DNA of 64,000 bases from Meandrina meandrites (lineage: Eukaryota > Cnidaria > Anthozoa > Scleractinia > Meandrinidae). Below, in pieces: positions 12,001-24,009 of this stretch. How positions within the stretch are numbered: the first letter of the stretch is position 1; each line of letters starts with the position of its first letter. Made by a program: the position numbers and the translations under genes. Where the stretch lies: assembly GCA_963693305.1 (NCBI GenBank), contig OY855906.1, positions 6,065,001 to 6,129,000 on the forward strand. Reading direction: 5' to 3'. Below the pieces are notes generated by a model. The model was not told the DNA's origin and searched no databases. It saw nothing but the letters and a program-made list of their open reading frames with translations.

Positions 12001-15000
12001 TAAGCCTTGTAAAGAGCTCGAGGATTCAAACTCACGAAGATTCGACACCTTTGAGAGAAACAGACACCACATTAACTAAATACAAAATTTAAGGTTGACT
12101 AGCTCCTTAGAACACAGATTTGTCGAGATTTCAATTGAAAAACCATAGAGTTGGAACCAATAGGTTAGATTTTATAAAAAATTTAAAACAGAACCATTTT
12201 GCTGCAGTAGTTGACTGAAAGAGACCAGATCTTTAAAAGGGAAATTTAACCTATGAATGAGATTTTTTATCATGAATGTTGTAAATAATAGCAAATGTCA
12301 GTAAACCAACCTGCTTTGATTCAATTCGTAAAACTCTTCCGCCTACTTCCCTGCAAAATAGAAATTGTTAAGCTGATCACATATTTTTTAAACTCCTTCG
12401 CTGAACAAGATCGCTTAACATGAAGTGCTACAACAACAGGCTTTTTACACCTCCCAAAGCGAATCAATAAATGACAGCCTCGAAGCGAAACAAAAGTTCC
12501 TTTATGATAACTTCATAGACTCTAAATTAATGTGAAAAGCAATCTCTTGGAGACATTTCACGTCACAACAAAACTTTTACAACATTCCAAAGCAAACTGA
12601 GACAACTTGGAATAGTGAACATCGCGTGTTCAAGTTTGTTCCTAGTCACCCTCACATCCTCATTTCCAAAAAGACAGCTTTCCACAGTCAAACCATAATT
12701 GTTGGGTTTCCTATGACCGAGGTATATTTTTGAGCCAATAAAATCAAGATGAAATACATAACAGTGTTCGCAACAAACAAGTGACTAACCTGGGGCACGC
12801 TGGGATGTCATCCGGGTTGCTGCAAAATGGCTCTTGGTATCTGCATTGTGGTAGCCCATAATCCTTCAGTGATTTTACCAGCTCTTCAGACGTTGGCGGC
12901 CGTTTCAAAGGTTCAATGGCAATGAGATTCTTACGTCCAAGGCGATCAGTCTCATTGAGCTCAAGAGAGGAACGATTTGGAACGTTTTGCCCACCTTGCG
13001 TGCTACATATTTGCCTTTTGTTTTGATCATCTGGTTGTTTTGGCGATGCAGAAGCAATGGACTCACGCAGGCTTTCTGCAAGGATTTCTTGAGCTTCGTT
13101 CTCTTTCTCCACAGAAATTTCCATTTCACTGATGTGTAGATCGCTGTGTACCGATGGTTGGCCGTCTGTCGAGTTATCTTCTGCTGTACTTAACTTCAGG
13201 ACAAACTCCCTTTCGTCAGAACTTGTGGAACTTTGTTGTCCAGTTTCAGCCACATCAGTCCCGCCCGCGTACAGTAGATGAGTTCTCGCTGAATCATGGC
13301 CCGTCAAGGCAGCAACTGGTTTATTTGATACAACTTTTTCTCCTTGTGATTTGTCGTCGAGAATTGCGAACTTTGAATCGGATTCAAAATCCGCTTTTCC
13401 CTTTATGATACTTTCATCCATCGCGGGGTACTCATTTTCCACGTTCACATTGCTATTGTTGATGTGGCTTTTGCATGAATCAAAAGATTCCTTGTTGTTT
13501 TCCATTTCCTTATCATCGACTATTTGATCAAAGCAGCCAGTGTTATTTTCAATTTCAATTGATTTAGATTCAAGTTGTCTACTTACATTAGCGTCATTGT
13601 GCTCTATGCTCTCAAACTGAGTTTGCGTCTCTCCAAGTTGAGGACGCATTTCCACGACTGACGATTTCCCTCGCAAGCGGATATCTGCAGGACTAAAATA
13701 TGAGCCTTGGTTAACACGGCTAAGAGAAGATACCAGCATTCTTTCTTTTTCCACAAGATCTGAAACCTCGACTTCTTCTTCTTCGACGATGCTGCTATTA
13801 ACAGAAAATAAGTCTTGCTCTTGCTCGACGTTGTGTTGGTTTCCCAGATCAGAAGTATCGTGTTTAGCGTCCAGTGGCGAGGAAGGACATGGTGGTGAAT
13901 AGCTTTCGTTGACACAAGGGAGGGGTGACGGAAATGACATGTTGAAAAGTGCATTAGCCAATAGCTCGGTGTCTTTTTCTTTTGGAAAATAAATTTCATG
14001 AGATAAAAGTTGCAAATCAGCCATGTTATCAGGTATTTTATGTTCGCTTTTATTTGGCCCAGAAGTGTTTGGCTTATCGTCAGATTCTTTATACGTCTTT
14101 GTTGACCTAGGAAAGACAGGTGACTCAGCAATGGCTGCCGAAGGACCAACGCGGTTAGTAGACTCATCGTTCAAATCAGAATCGCCAGGGCTAGAAGGTA
14201 TACAGATTATGTCGTCTGACAGAGCTGTGTCGAAAGGAAAATCATTTTCACTGTCGGAGCGTAAGAAGGTATCGTTGCTTTCGATGCTAAGTCCAAGTTG
14301 TTGAGTGTTACTGATGCTTTCTCTCACTTCGCAAACAGATTTGTGTTTTTCAGGTACACAGTTTACGTTTGATGTGGCAATGGTTTTACCAGCACCTTCC
14401 TCCCGCAGATCAGGCCGTGATTTATCCACTTTAAGTGATAATGAAAGCTTTCTTTTCTTTCCCATACTAGCCAAGACTTTCGGTGTTGTTGACTGAATGT
14501 CTTTCTCGGTGTCTACTTTGAGCTTTCGTTTTAACCCCTTCCTTTGGAGGGTCACGGCGTGGCCTTTTTCACTGCGCGATTTGTCCCTACTTCTGCCGGC
14601 AGATTTAAGGGAAAGTTCACTGGATGAGAACGGGACGAGACGGGACGTTTCTTTGTTGCCACCAGCAGCAGCAGAAGCAATAGCGCGGGATGAGAAAAGT
14701 CCTGATACGCGAGCACGACTTCGGGACAAGACGCGTCCCGTCCCGCTGTTAGGGATATTGCTGTTGACATGAGAGTCACGAGAAATTTGCGATGAATGCG
14801 AACTAGGTTCAGCTTGACATTGCCAAGTTGAAGATGATGGCTCTGTAGGCAGACGCTTCGCCTCAGTCAAGGAAACATTTTCTGGCACCACATGGTCAGC
14901 GGCTAGATTCTTTATTGGCGATTTTGCAATTACAACGGGCAGCGTTCCATACTTTTTCATCCTCTCTTCTTTTCTCTTCGGAGAACTTCTCTTCTTCGTC

Positions 15001-18000
15001 AATGGAGACTTTTCATTCTTTCTCAACCGAATAGGTGAACGTGTTTCTGAAAGTCTCGCTTTTCTAGCAGGGCTGCTCAACCTCTGGCGCACAAGTGTAA
15101 AGTTCTCACTTGGATTTTCACGTCGTTTTCTGAACCGCTTTTCAGCTTCATCAAATTTTGAGCTCAGTTTTGGTGTACGAGACGCATCATTCAATGACAC
15201 TCTCAAACCTGCCATGGCTCCACTAACAACGTTCAAAGACGTAACCAAATCAGTGTTTTGGTTGGTTCTTCGCAACGACATTCCTTGAGATTTTGTTCTT
15301 TCTTTCTTGTGTGCCTCCGTTAATTTCCTTTTACGAAGGGTACTTTTACGCGTAATTCCCCCATATTGGTTTGAGCAGTGAGGCAATACCTCTGTCAGAG
15401 AATGCTCATCAACAGTTTTAGATGAACCTGACGAATTTTCCACAGAACTTGAAGACTCTTCGTCTTGTTTTCTGGTACGTGCCGTGTTTTTCTCGGGGCT
15501 GTGGAAATATTTTGTTATACTAGGAGTGCAGGATTCGCGGGATGCTTCTTGACCTTTCCGACGACTGGGCTGGTTTCTTTTACTTATTTTGTACTCTTCA
15601 AGACTAAGACGCTTCTGGCAATCCATATCATCATTTCGTTTAGACCCCAAATTTGCTTTCTTTGTGATATTATCTTCCGAATCACTTGACTCGCTAAGAA
15701 CCAGCCTAAAATCATCTTCGCAGTCTTCCTTCTCCTTCTTCGTCTCCTCAACCTCTTCCTCAGTATCAACTACAATCACCTCCTCTTTACTCTTTGTTGC
15801 CGTCCTTTCTTCCTCGTTTAATGGGGGCGATCCTTGGCTCTTCAATACAAACCTGTTTTTCTTAGAATACGTACGAATCGCTCTTGTTGTTTTTGGCCCA
15901 ATATCCACGCTGTGCGACTCTCCACTCTTCTCGGTTTTCCCACTTTCCATAATTCTCTCAGACGCTTTAAAGTTAACTGACATTCTTTTGGAGTTTTCCC
16001 TTGAGGTGGACATATCGTTTTTGTTACTCGTGTTGTCAACTCGATCGTATCCCTTTCTGGGTTTACCTTTCCTTCGCTGTCCCTGCGGTATTTTGAAGTC
16101 CTCTATTCCGTCGGAGTCGTCATCTGCTGCTCCGTCTAACTGGGGGATGTCTCCGCCCAAGAAGGATCCTACCCAAGTGTCCGACATTCCTTCCATGTCG
16201 TACTGAGAGGCGCTGAAAAGCACGTTTATCAAGAGTTAGAGAAATGGTCATAACAAGATTTCTCGAGGTGGACTCGCCTTGTGTAAGGTTAGAGGGGGGG
16301 ACGGGACAGGCAAGACACCAGTGCGTGGGACAAAACCTATTGGCCTGAAAATTTTGAAAACTTTGTGTGGATGACGCTTGCACTGATAGTAAACTGGAAC
16401 AAAGAGTTTTGAATCTTTACTAAGTTTTACACCTGATAGAGTGACACCATCTTTTAAGGTGAGGGATGAAGGGAGGGGGAGGGGGGGCTGGGAGGTGGAG
16501 GAGGATGGGGTACATAAAGAGACCACTATCTATTTTGTGGAGTGGTGGGCCCTGTAGTCCAATAGTTTTCACCATATCCCTTACATTAACATCCCTTACA
16601 TGGCGCATGTTCACTGGCTGAAACAAAGCCTGGGAGCAATGTTGGAAAGATTTACCTTTGGGATGCAATGTCATTCTCTTGTGCATCAGTCATTTGCTCA
16701 TCACCAGTCTCCGCTGACTGTGGCTCGATGTCGTCCCAGACCCTCTGTGACATCATAATGGACTCGTCAGCCTCGCTTAACTCCTCGTCATCATTAGTTT
16801 CCTCATCATCACATGGAGCATCTCCTTAAAACAAAAACTACTATCAATAGAGAGCAGGTGTTTGCAGGCTACAATAGCACCTAAGCGAAGTTAAAAACAA
16901 AACAGAAAGGCCTCCATTACAATTCCTCCAAATCAACCCCTTAAAAACAATTTGACAACCATTTGATGAGGAGGGAGGGGGGGGGGGGGGGCAGGGTAGA
17001 GTCTTATTTGGCACAACTGATACAATGCTACAGAAACCGAAATGCTTCAAAAGTCTGGCACACTTTGACCAAATGCAGACTTAACCTTACATTTACCTCA
17101 TCTACTAAAGTTATTGTGACACGTACTTCTTGCACAGGTCTAAGAGCAGGTCATGATCCTACCTTGATCAAGCAAGATGCTCTGACTTAATGTTGTTTTT
17201 TGGCTGCTGGCTGTCTGACTAGACTCCTCTGCCAAACTTGTTAAGATGTCGACCATTTCCTTATCCAGACTAGAGACTAAAAATTAATATCATTGTTATT
17301 CAATTGTACAGCATGAAGACTGTTCACAGCCGATCTATTTGTCAACACAAGAGAATGGAAGAGAAACAGCTACAGCATGGAGAATGAGGGGGGTGGGGAG
17401 GAGCAAAAAGAGCAATAGTACAGTAGAGGCCTGTGAACCATCTAACAGCATGCGACCCAGAGGCGGCGATCCTTCTGGTCTGTGCCAAAGATTGAGGCCT
17501 CTGGGCTAGACTGAAAGCCTTCCAAAAAGATGGGCAAATCTGATTGGTTGATGAAAACTTGTGCATTTTATCCAAAATCTTCAGCACATGCACACAATCA
17601 GACCAGAACCAGAAATTCCTGGTTCTCGATTTTGAATCACCCAGAGCCATTGCGTCTTCTGAGTGCTGATCAAGGGGGATGCAGACTGTGGGAATGAGAT
17701 TGCATGCGACAAAGTTTTTTTTGTGCGTGTGTGAATGTTTACGGAAGAAAACTTACAAAGCTCCTGTGAAAAAGATCGCTGGCTTGCTTCTACAACCTCT
17801 TGGACAATACTCTGATCAACAACAGGCTCATCTTCATCAATGACTGCTGAATAAAAAAAAAACATTCTTACTGCTAATAAGGGGTATGTTAAAAACCACT
17901 TGAGGTAGATTAATACAGAGTGGGGCTTATTTAAAATCATATATCAGTTATGCTACAAGAAATAAAGCAGTCTTTTCAATGTTGTTTTACTGCTGTTTGG

Positions 18001-21000
18001 TAACTCATTTTCCCCTGGAGACATTTTCACATATAAGCAACAATTGCAGGTAAAGGGGAGGATTAATAGCATAATGTTGCCCTGTTTCCTTGCTATAAAT
18101 TGTTATCTAGGGGAGGCAGGGGGAGAGAGGAAGCTTAAGAGAGACATGGGGCTTATTTTGAGCTTCCAGACTGGGCTTAGAGGGGGAGCTAAACAGAGCT
18201 TTAATGGTCTCAAGGAATGATGTTACAGAAAAGTGCTTCTGAATTTATCTAACATCATGATACACTTGTAGTACATGGTAACAGTAACTTGTCATTTTTA
18301 AGCAGTAACCATAGCAACAAAACTCAAATACCTTGAGATGCCTCTGCTGCTGAGTCATCAACTTGTTGCGACAGTAACTGTAACAGAGCATTGGCATCTA
18401 AAGAAATGTCACCAGCTTTGTCCTTCTGAGATGCAGCCATTGACGAGATGGAATCTTGAAATGAGGCAAGTTCTTGTGGAGACATGGCTTCCCGTCCAAG
18501 CTTTCCCATCTGGCTTTGTCTGCATTGTGGAAAAAGTTGAACAAACAAATAAAATAATGGTCCATAGACCAAACATAAACCTTTTATTTAAATGTAGTTT
18601 CCAAGATCAAAATAGTAACTGTGTTGTTCCAGAAAATGTCCAGTTGTCCAATATACATGAATCCCTTCAACAGAAGGTTTTTTGCTTTGAGCCACATCAT
18701 GCTGGAAATTCCAGTTTCATTTAACACAATAATAATAGTAATAATAATAATAATAACTTTATTTAAGTGTCAACAAGATGCTAGCAGTAATTAACCACTA
18801 ATTGAGGACACTAATTTAAGTTCTAAAAAATAAATTAAAGTTAACTACATGTCTAAATTACTTTCTAAAATTCTAAACTATGACTTATAATGTACAATTA
18901 AACTTAAATTTAGAAATACAAGATTATTATAGAAGACTACAGAATTTCATACGTTCCTTTCAGGTTTTTGGCTTTTGATACCCCCCCACTTCCTCCTTTA
19001 TTTTCAACGACCTTACTTAGGGTGGGTGTGGAAATTTCCTGGAAATATCCCACATGCTTATTTTCCTTCCCATTCTCATTGTCATTCACGTAACTGATCG
19101 CCAATTTTATTTCTGCGGTTTCTGAGAATAAGGTGGTTTACCAAGGAAACATTTCTCTACATTATTTGACAATTTTCCTGATTCCCATAACCTTTTGTTT
19201 GACAGTGTATTGATAAATTGTAAACAGAACAAAAACAAATGTTAAGATCTTGCTTAAGAATAGCAGGGTTAAAATGCTACAAGAATAATAGAAAACAATA
19301 GATAAACGTTTTAGTGGACAGAAATACACAAATTACTCTTACATTAGCACATCACGCTCCTCGATTATTTCTCTTAACTTTTCTTTCAATTTCTTTTCTG
19401 TTTCAGTTTCTTCAATAAATCCTCTCTCTGCAACAAAGTGTACAAAAATTAATAGTCACGCACAAACTTGACTCTAACCATTGATTTCTCACCCAAAAAA
19501 GGTTGAAATGCCATGTCTTATTCATTTGTACCAATTAATGACCAAAAAACATAACTTTATAATATTTTAATGTTATCAGCAACTTTCTGACCTTGTGTTG
19601 GTGGAGGTGAGATTTGTGAAGATTCATTAGCTTCTCTTCTTCGTTGTTGCTCATCTTCCCAGATGGCAGCCAAGCCAGGATTGGTGCCAACATTTACTGT
19701 AACAACAGAGAAGCTATTTAATAATGTGATTTATTCTATAAACAACAACAGTAAATTACATCAATATTTGAGGAGTTTAAGGGGATGGTCCAATTTATTA
19801 ACCTGTGCTCAAATTTAAGAGGTGTCGAACAACATGTAAACTAGAAGAGATCCAACTTTTATTTAATATTTATTTGTTTCATATTCATTACCTCCAATTT
19901 CAAGCTTATTTAGGATGTCAGATGCTAGCACATCTACCTCCAACTCACATACACTGAGTCTCTCAATGTCAGTTCCCAAAACCCAGTCCCTGAAACAGTA
20001 AATACATAATGATGACGACAACCGTAACAATTATCATAATAATACTCTTTATTTTTGTATTTAACACTGTTTCTACTAATAAACCAATAGTGCTTAACAA
20101 AACTACTTAAAGATATAAACAATGAATTACTAATAAAATAATATAGAAAGATTTGGAGCAGCTATAAAGCTCAGCACGATTCAAAGAACATTTGTTGGAT
20201 TTCTCTTAATTTTGGATATTATTTTTTCTGTCTGAATTATAACCCAAGGATTTTCCTTTGATTTAGCAATACGCTGACATTTTTTCAGCATGTTTCATCA
20301 GTAAAAATAAAATCACCAAGATACAAAATTTGCTTTGAGTTTAAAAAGCTTTGAGAAGCAACAGACAATGGGTGATATTACACATAAGTTGACCCTAAAA
20401 TCCAAAGCTTCTGTGAACCAATTAAGACTGTCCAAAGTACATTGAAATAACTACCATAACTTATCGCACAATACCTTACCTAGATACAGTATCTTCATTC
20501 CATATTTTACCTCGAGAGCCAGCAAATGTTGCTGGAGTTGCCTGAGGAGAGTTAAATCCCTGCATTTGGATAGAGGAAGTTCCTGCTCCAGCTTCCCCTG
20601 TATATAAACAAACCTTCAAGTTATTACTTATTTCATTTGTGTAATTGATTATAGCTACAAATTGTAGAAATTCTACACAGGATCCAGATAAGATCCTTAG
20701 TTAATTAAGATCCTGTAAGATGACATTTAAGAACCTGTAGGATTCAGAGCTCAAAAAAGGTGCCATCTGGTCATCTGGTACAAGTGGAATTGTTTGTTGC
20801 CTGGGCAAGTGCCTTTTTATGCTCTCTTGCCCTATGGGTATAAGGGCTCAAGCAAGTCATCGGCCGACTAAATTATAAAAAGGTTAAGTCTGTATATGAG
20901 CCTTGTGGCCCATCAAGCAGGAGCTTATCTCAATGTTCCATAGCATGAAGCGACTAGGAGTATTCTACTCCCCCCTAGATGGGATGCTAGTCCATTGCAA

Positions 21001-23590
21001 GGTAACCCCTGCAGTAAATTCGCCAGTACCCATTTATACACCTGGGTGGAGAGAGGCACTATGAGAGTAAAGTTTCTTGCCCAAGAACACAACGCAGTTC
21101 CCAGGCCAGGGCTCGAACCCGGACCGCCCGATCTGGAGTCCAGTGCACTAACCATTAGGCCACAGCGCCTTCCATCACTAAACCGTACTGATACAAAAAA
21201 TGTCCTGGTCAAGAAAAACTTGAGAGCTGCTTGTCAAAAGGGCAAGCTGGAATACACATTTATTTTCAAGCCCTGGGATCCTAATAGTAACCTAATGGAT
21301 CCTATAGGATCTTGACTAGGATCACACTGGATTCTAGACATTCCTGATCTTTTATAGGATCATATATGTTGTAGTTTAAAACAAATTTCAGATCAAAATG
21401 ATTTAAACTAGTTTGAGTTGTGTTTCCTTTGTTCCAGATTTATTACAGACCATAATCCTTAAACAAAGAATATCAATCAATCTAAGATCATCTTGACCTA
21501 AAATCAATTCTAAAGCCCTGGCCAAATAGTAACGTAAGTGGATGCAAGCAGTCGCAAGTTGAACTTGGGTACAGACTTGCATTGGCTGGCCAAACAGACT
21601 CACAAGTCTACTCACAAGTGCACACAAGTTGTCAAAAAGCCATTGTGTGCACTGCAATTCAATACTTGAAATAGACAGCAAGACTCAAGTTGACTTATGT
21701 TGGGTGGCTAAGCCGTGAAAAACTTGCATTGACTTGTGTGCAGATTTGATATTGACCAAAGTGACCGTAAGTCATTGCATTAGTCAAAGCAAGTTGTGGC
21801 CAAATGGAGATGCAGGTAGATCCAAGTTTTTGACCTACATCTACTTGCGTCCCTGTCAGGCCAGGCCTTAAACTATAGTATCCCAAGTAAGATCCCATTG
21901 ATAGCTACTTAAGATCCTAAGGGATCCCATAGGGTTTCAACCAGTTTTTGTTACATACAGACCATCTAAAATTCTGATAGGGGTCCTGAATTTCACAGCA
22001 GAAGCATGAAGCAGGTTCATTCCATAAAGATTGTAGTCCATAAAAAACTGCAAATGTAACAACAAAATACTTACAAGTAAATTATATACACAAAGAAAGC
22101 CAAAATTGTAGGTAGGTCTGCTTAGAGTTGTAGGTGGAAATAATTTACCTGTAACAGATATGGGATATGAGCCTCATAAGGCTGAAACACTTTATTCATG
22201 ATTGCTCCATTCTGAAGAAGGCTGACAACCCTGCAAACAGAATATAGCTGTTATATGACTAAGACTGCCGTAAACAACTGCTTTTAAGCTCCCCCCCCCC
22301 CCCAAAAAAAAATGGCTAATTTACCTGTAAACAAAAAATACATCTGGACACAAGCCTCCCCCCCTCTGATACAAGTCCTCCTTTGCTGGATGCTATGGCT
22401 TGGCAGCTATGCTAAGTGATTGGTTTAAAACACTTGTGCCACTTTTCTCAAACAATCGGAAGTAAAACCAAAACCAATCACTTGCCTTGTAAATTGAATG
22501 GTTCACTCGATATTGTTTGTGTCCTTTATAATTAGCCAGAGTCCCGGGTGGGTGGGGGGGGGGGGGCATTCTGTATATTTTTGGTTGGGGGTCTGCCGCT
22601 GGGACTCTGAAAGCATTCCCCTTTGGCATGCATAGGGATGTAACTACTACACAGCCATCCAAGGATTCACTTACCGGGTCACCAAGAATGGGTTGTACAG
22701 GACAATTTTCAAGAAATCTCTCTCTCCTTCATGGTATCCATAGTATGGTCTAATGTAAATACAGAGATATAAAATTAAATATTGCAGGACTCAAAAAAGT
22801 GCTGTCCAGTCACCCACGGCAAGTAGATTTTCCTGACAGGCAAGGAACTTTTCATGATTACAGTACTTGCCTGGCAGGCATGACAAGCATGCAACTGCCC
22901 CAGGCAAGGATTCTTCGCACTTTGTGTGCTGTACTCCCAGCCATGAAATGTCAGCAAAATTAACACCTTAAAATGTGGCTTGAAACAGACACCAGATCAT
23001 GCCTCCTTTAATGCTGGTTTACACTTGTGAGTTAAACACAAGAATAAGTCAACATACACAAGGGGGGGGGGGGGACAGGGGAACAGGGGGGTCTGAACCT
23101 CTCACTTCCCATACCTTTTAGTCCCGCTTCCCACCCCTTTCTGTAGTGGTTCCCTCCCCTTTGTCCCTTTTCTATTGCAAAATGTCTAAAGTTCCGTTAG
23201 GTAGTCTGTACCGCGATTCAACAAATGTTCTACCTCGGTATTTGTCTTATGACACACTTACATCCCTTTCACCACAGTGATTTCATAGACGTGTTGACGA
23301 GAAGAAGAGGCTCTGCCCAGAGCGACCTGCACTGCAAAGTCCACACTAGTTGCAAACTGTTTCAGGTATTTGTCAGTTGGCTGTGTTCCATCGTACGGAA
23401 CATAGATGTAAGGGAAGATTCCATGAACATGCAGACATGTCTTCTGTCCACTGGGAGTAGCGCCATAAATGCGAATAACAGAAACCTTTGAGGATGACGC
23501 ATTTTCACGAAGTGTCGAATAACAAACATCAAGATCTAGAATTGGATCTGCGAGGTAGAAATCACTGTTGACAATTCGCACAGAAAACAT
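2812..23590 (-). CDS. REV3L: REV3L, DNA polymerase zeta catalytic subunit (3'-partial, 29 exons in window)
   Basis: Catalytic subunit of the nuclear translesion polymerase zeta (B family). Coding exons, gene order: 23262-23590, 22675-22749, 22149-22230, 21963-22047, 20480-20597, 19892-19989, 19592-19696, 19343-19427, 18332-18519, 17757-17846, 17163-17276, 16656-16824, 12790-16212, 12311-12350, 10906-12048, 10684-10815, 10309-10507, 9553-10019, 8781-9041, 8076-8158, 7343-7504, 7179-7236, 6850-6929, 6678-6747, 6199-6306, 5653-5762, 4010-4124, 3243-3380, 2812-3002. All junctions are GT/AG and reading phase is continuous for 8,318 nt. Residues 1-512 hold the N-terminal B-family domain, about 513-2050 a long, poorly conserved insert with a REV7-binding motif, and about 2050-2772 the exonuclease-like and palm/finger regions. 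Human REV3L is about 3,130 residues; roughly 250 C-terminal residues, with the zinc and Fe-S cysteine clusters, should lie left of the window. The start is the second of two adjacent ATGs, chosen because family members begin MFSVRIV. Confidence 0.96.
5876..6165 (+). repeat. Long polypyrimidine tract (CTCC/CTTC-rich)
   Basis: About 290 bases are almost wholly C and T on the plus strand, with repeated CTCC and CTTC units. It lies in the REV3L intron between exons 25 and 26, so the REV3L transcript would carry a polypurine run there. It is low-complexity; open frames across it on either strand are compositional artefacts. Confidence 0.85.
7834..7990 (+). mobile_element. tRNA-derived SINE-like sequence
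   Basis: Lies in a REV3L intron. It contains an A-box-like TGGCGTAGTGGTCATGAG and, about 35 bases on, a B-box-like GGTTCGACTC, the spacing of an internal RNA polymerase III promoter. A non-tRNA body follows. A second tRNA-like fragment (TGGCCTAATGGTAGGC) sits just upstream near 7615-7635. The acceptor ends do not pair, so it is not a tRNA gene. Confidence 0.55.
9100..9345 (-). mobile_element. Degenerate SINE, same family as 20915-21173
   Basis: Shares the body segments CCCATTTATACACCTGGG and GTGTCTTGCCCAAGAACACA with the copies near 21.0 kb and 43.9 kb, in the same minus orientation. Its B-box region is decayed (GAGTTCGAATTC) and a poly-G expansion interrupts the body. It lies in the REV3L intron between exons 18 and 19. 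Confidence 0.7.
9553..10815 (-). CDS. REV3L: REV3L exons 16-18: degenerate exonuclease-like domain
   Basis: Three exons (10684-10815, 10309-10507, 9553-10019) code the B-family exonuclease-like fold. The Exo I position reads LTLFSLELHVRTRRD, so the first acidic residue of the usual DxE pair is serine. The Exo II position reads DPDILIGYEVQMFSWG and lacks the catalytic aspartate. This matches the known absence of proofreading in polymerase zeta. NNTYGFKV and DPEFDPICA are also strongly conserved family blocks. A stretch unlike human REV3L (about 9870-10015, Ser/Thr/Asn-rich) opens exon 18. Confidence 0.93.
10906..12048 (-). CDS. REV3L: REV3L exon 15
   Basis: Codes 381 residues in phase 0. The start (VSNLREFESSSSLQGLKHW) resembles the family block around SLEGLRLWK. 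The rest is Ser/Thr/Pro/Glu-rich linker, ending in RQQLLASQFK just before the block that enters the exonuclease-like domain. It contains LSPILESQSPVSAAPYHSTP, placed like the vertebrate stretch with SP/TP pairs and FHSTP. The acceptor is at 12049-12050 and the donor GTATTT at 10900-10905. Confidence 0.92.
12790..16212 (-). CDS. REV3L: REV3L giant exon 13: disordered insert with REV7-binding motif
   Basis: A 3,423-nt exon coding about 1,140 residues that are mostly Ser/Lys/Glu-rich and of low complexity. Family anchors lie at its two ends. Near the start is IPQLDGAADDDSD, matching IPQLDGTADENSD in human REV3L. Near the end is a block containing EPLKRPPTSEEL followed by YQEPFCSNPDDIP. The P-x-x-x-P-P core (PLKRPP, positions 12894-12911) fits the REV7/MAD2L2-binding consensus. 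The middle has a Lys/Arg-rich run (about 14900-15150) that may correspond to the positively charged domain of the vertebrate protein; that is inference. Long plus-strand open frames across this exon are antisense shadows. Confidence 0.93.
20915..21173 (-). mobile_element. tRNA-derived SINE (near full length)
   Basis: Read on the minus strand it starts about 21173. The A-box-like TGGCCTAATGG (21152-21162) is followed by the B-box-like GGTTCGAGCCC (21109-21119), then a body with TTCTTGGGCAAGAAAC and a CACCCAGGTGTATAAATGGG segment. Related copies occur at 9.1-9.3 kb and 43.9-44.0 kb. The body resembles, from memory, the central domains of ancient animal SINE superfamilies; I have not verified this. 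It lies within a REV3L intron. Confidence 0.8.
22784..22960 (+). repeat. Dispersed repeat, possible hAT-like relic
   Basis: Begins GCAGGACTCAAAAAAGTGC, similar to AGAGCTCAAAAAAGGTGCC at 20746-20765 and to the GCAGGGCT end of the element at 44026. The shared ends suggest one old family of inverted-repeat elements. I cannot define its right boundary. It sits in REV3L intron 1. Confidence 0.4.
23262..23590 (-). CDS. REV3L: REV3L exon 1, N-terminal polymerase-zeta signature
   Basis: First coding exon. The translation starts MFSVRIVNSDFYLADP and carries GQKTCLHVHGIFPYIYVPYD, near-identical to the N-terminus of metazoan REV3 as I recall it. An ATG immediately upstream (23591-23593) would add one methionine. 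The donor GTAAGT is at 23256-23261, after two bases of a codon that the next exon completes. Nothing like a signal peptide or transmembrane segment is present, consistent with a nuclear protein. Confidence 0.95.
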
Positions 23591-23684
23591 CATCTCCAAA
23601 ACGGTATGACACCCATAACATGATTTCAACTTTTGCAAGTTGAGAAATCGCTCGTTGAGTCAAAATTTTGTCGAGTGGGCAATT

Positions 23685-23760
23685 TTTTCCGCCATTTTGT
23701 TTTCGCGTGTTTGACTCGGCCCAGGTTTCTCTCTTCTCTCCACGCGCGGAGGTTCCCGAG
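23685..23760 (-). promoter_or_regulatory. Putative REV3L promoter with YY1-like site
   Basis: About 100 bases upstream of the REV3L ATG, the coding strand reads CAAAATGGCGG (23689-23699), close to the YY1 consensus AAnATGGCGGC. GC-rich sequence with CGCG steps lies just beyond, and no TATA box is evident, as in many housekeeping-type promoters. The transcription start is inferred, not seen. Confidence 0.4.
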
Positions 23761-24009
23761 AACGCGAATAAACAAAAAAAAATTCAAAAACAAACAAAAA
23801 AAGAACAGAAGACATCCTATCCAAATTGAAACAGATGTTAGGTAAGCTTTTATAGTTTGTGCTAGCATGATTTTTAGGGTGTCTGGATGGAATCTGTCTT
23901 GCGCGCTTTCCACGCGAAGGCCCTTCGTTTGCGAGTGATACACGTGCATGTGCACCGCTCGCGTGTGTGCGTGGTCAAAATCTATCCTTGGAGACGAAGC
24001 CAAACTCAA

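Noticed and set aside
11612..12079. 155-codon plus-strand open frame opposite REV3L exon 15
   Set aside because: Antisense shadow of a coding exon with no family resemblance.
15589..16206. 205-codon plus-strand open frame across REV3L exon 13
   Set aside because: It is the complement of a Ser/Lys/Glu-rich coding exon; its Ser/Phe/Leu-rich product is the expected antisense shadow.
23626..24009. 127-codon minus-strand frame upstream of REV3L
   Set aside because: It ends before the REV3L start, is not in phase with exon 1 and resembles nothing; more likely 5' flank or UTR.
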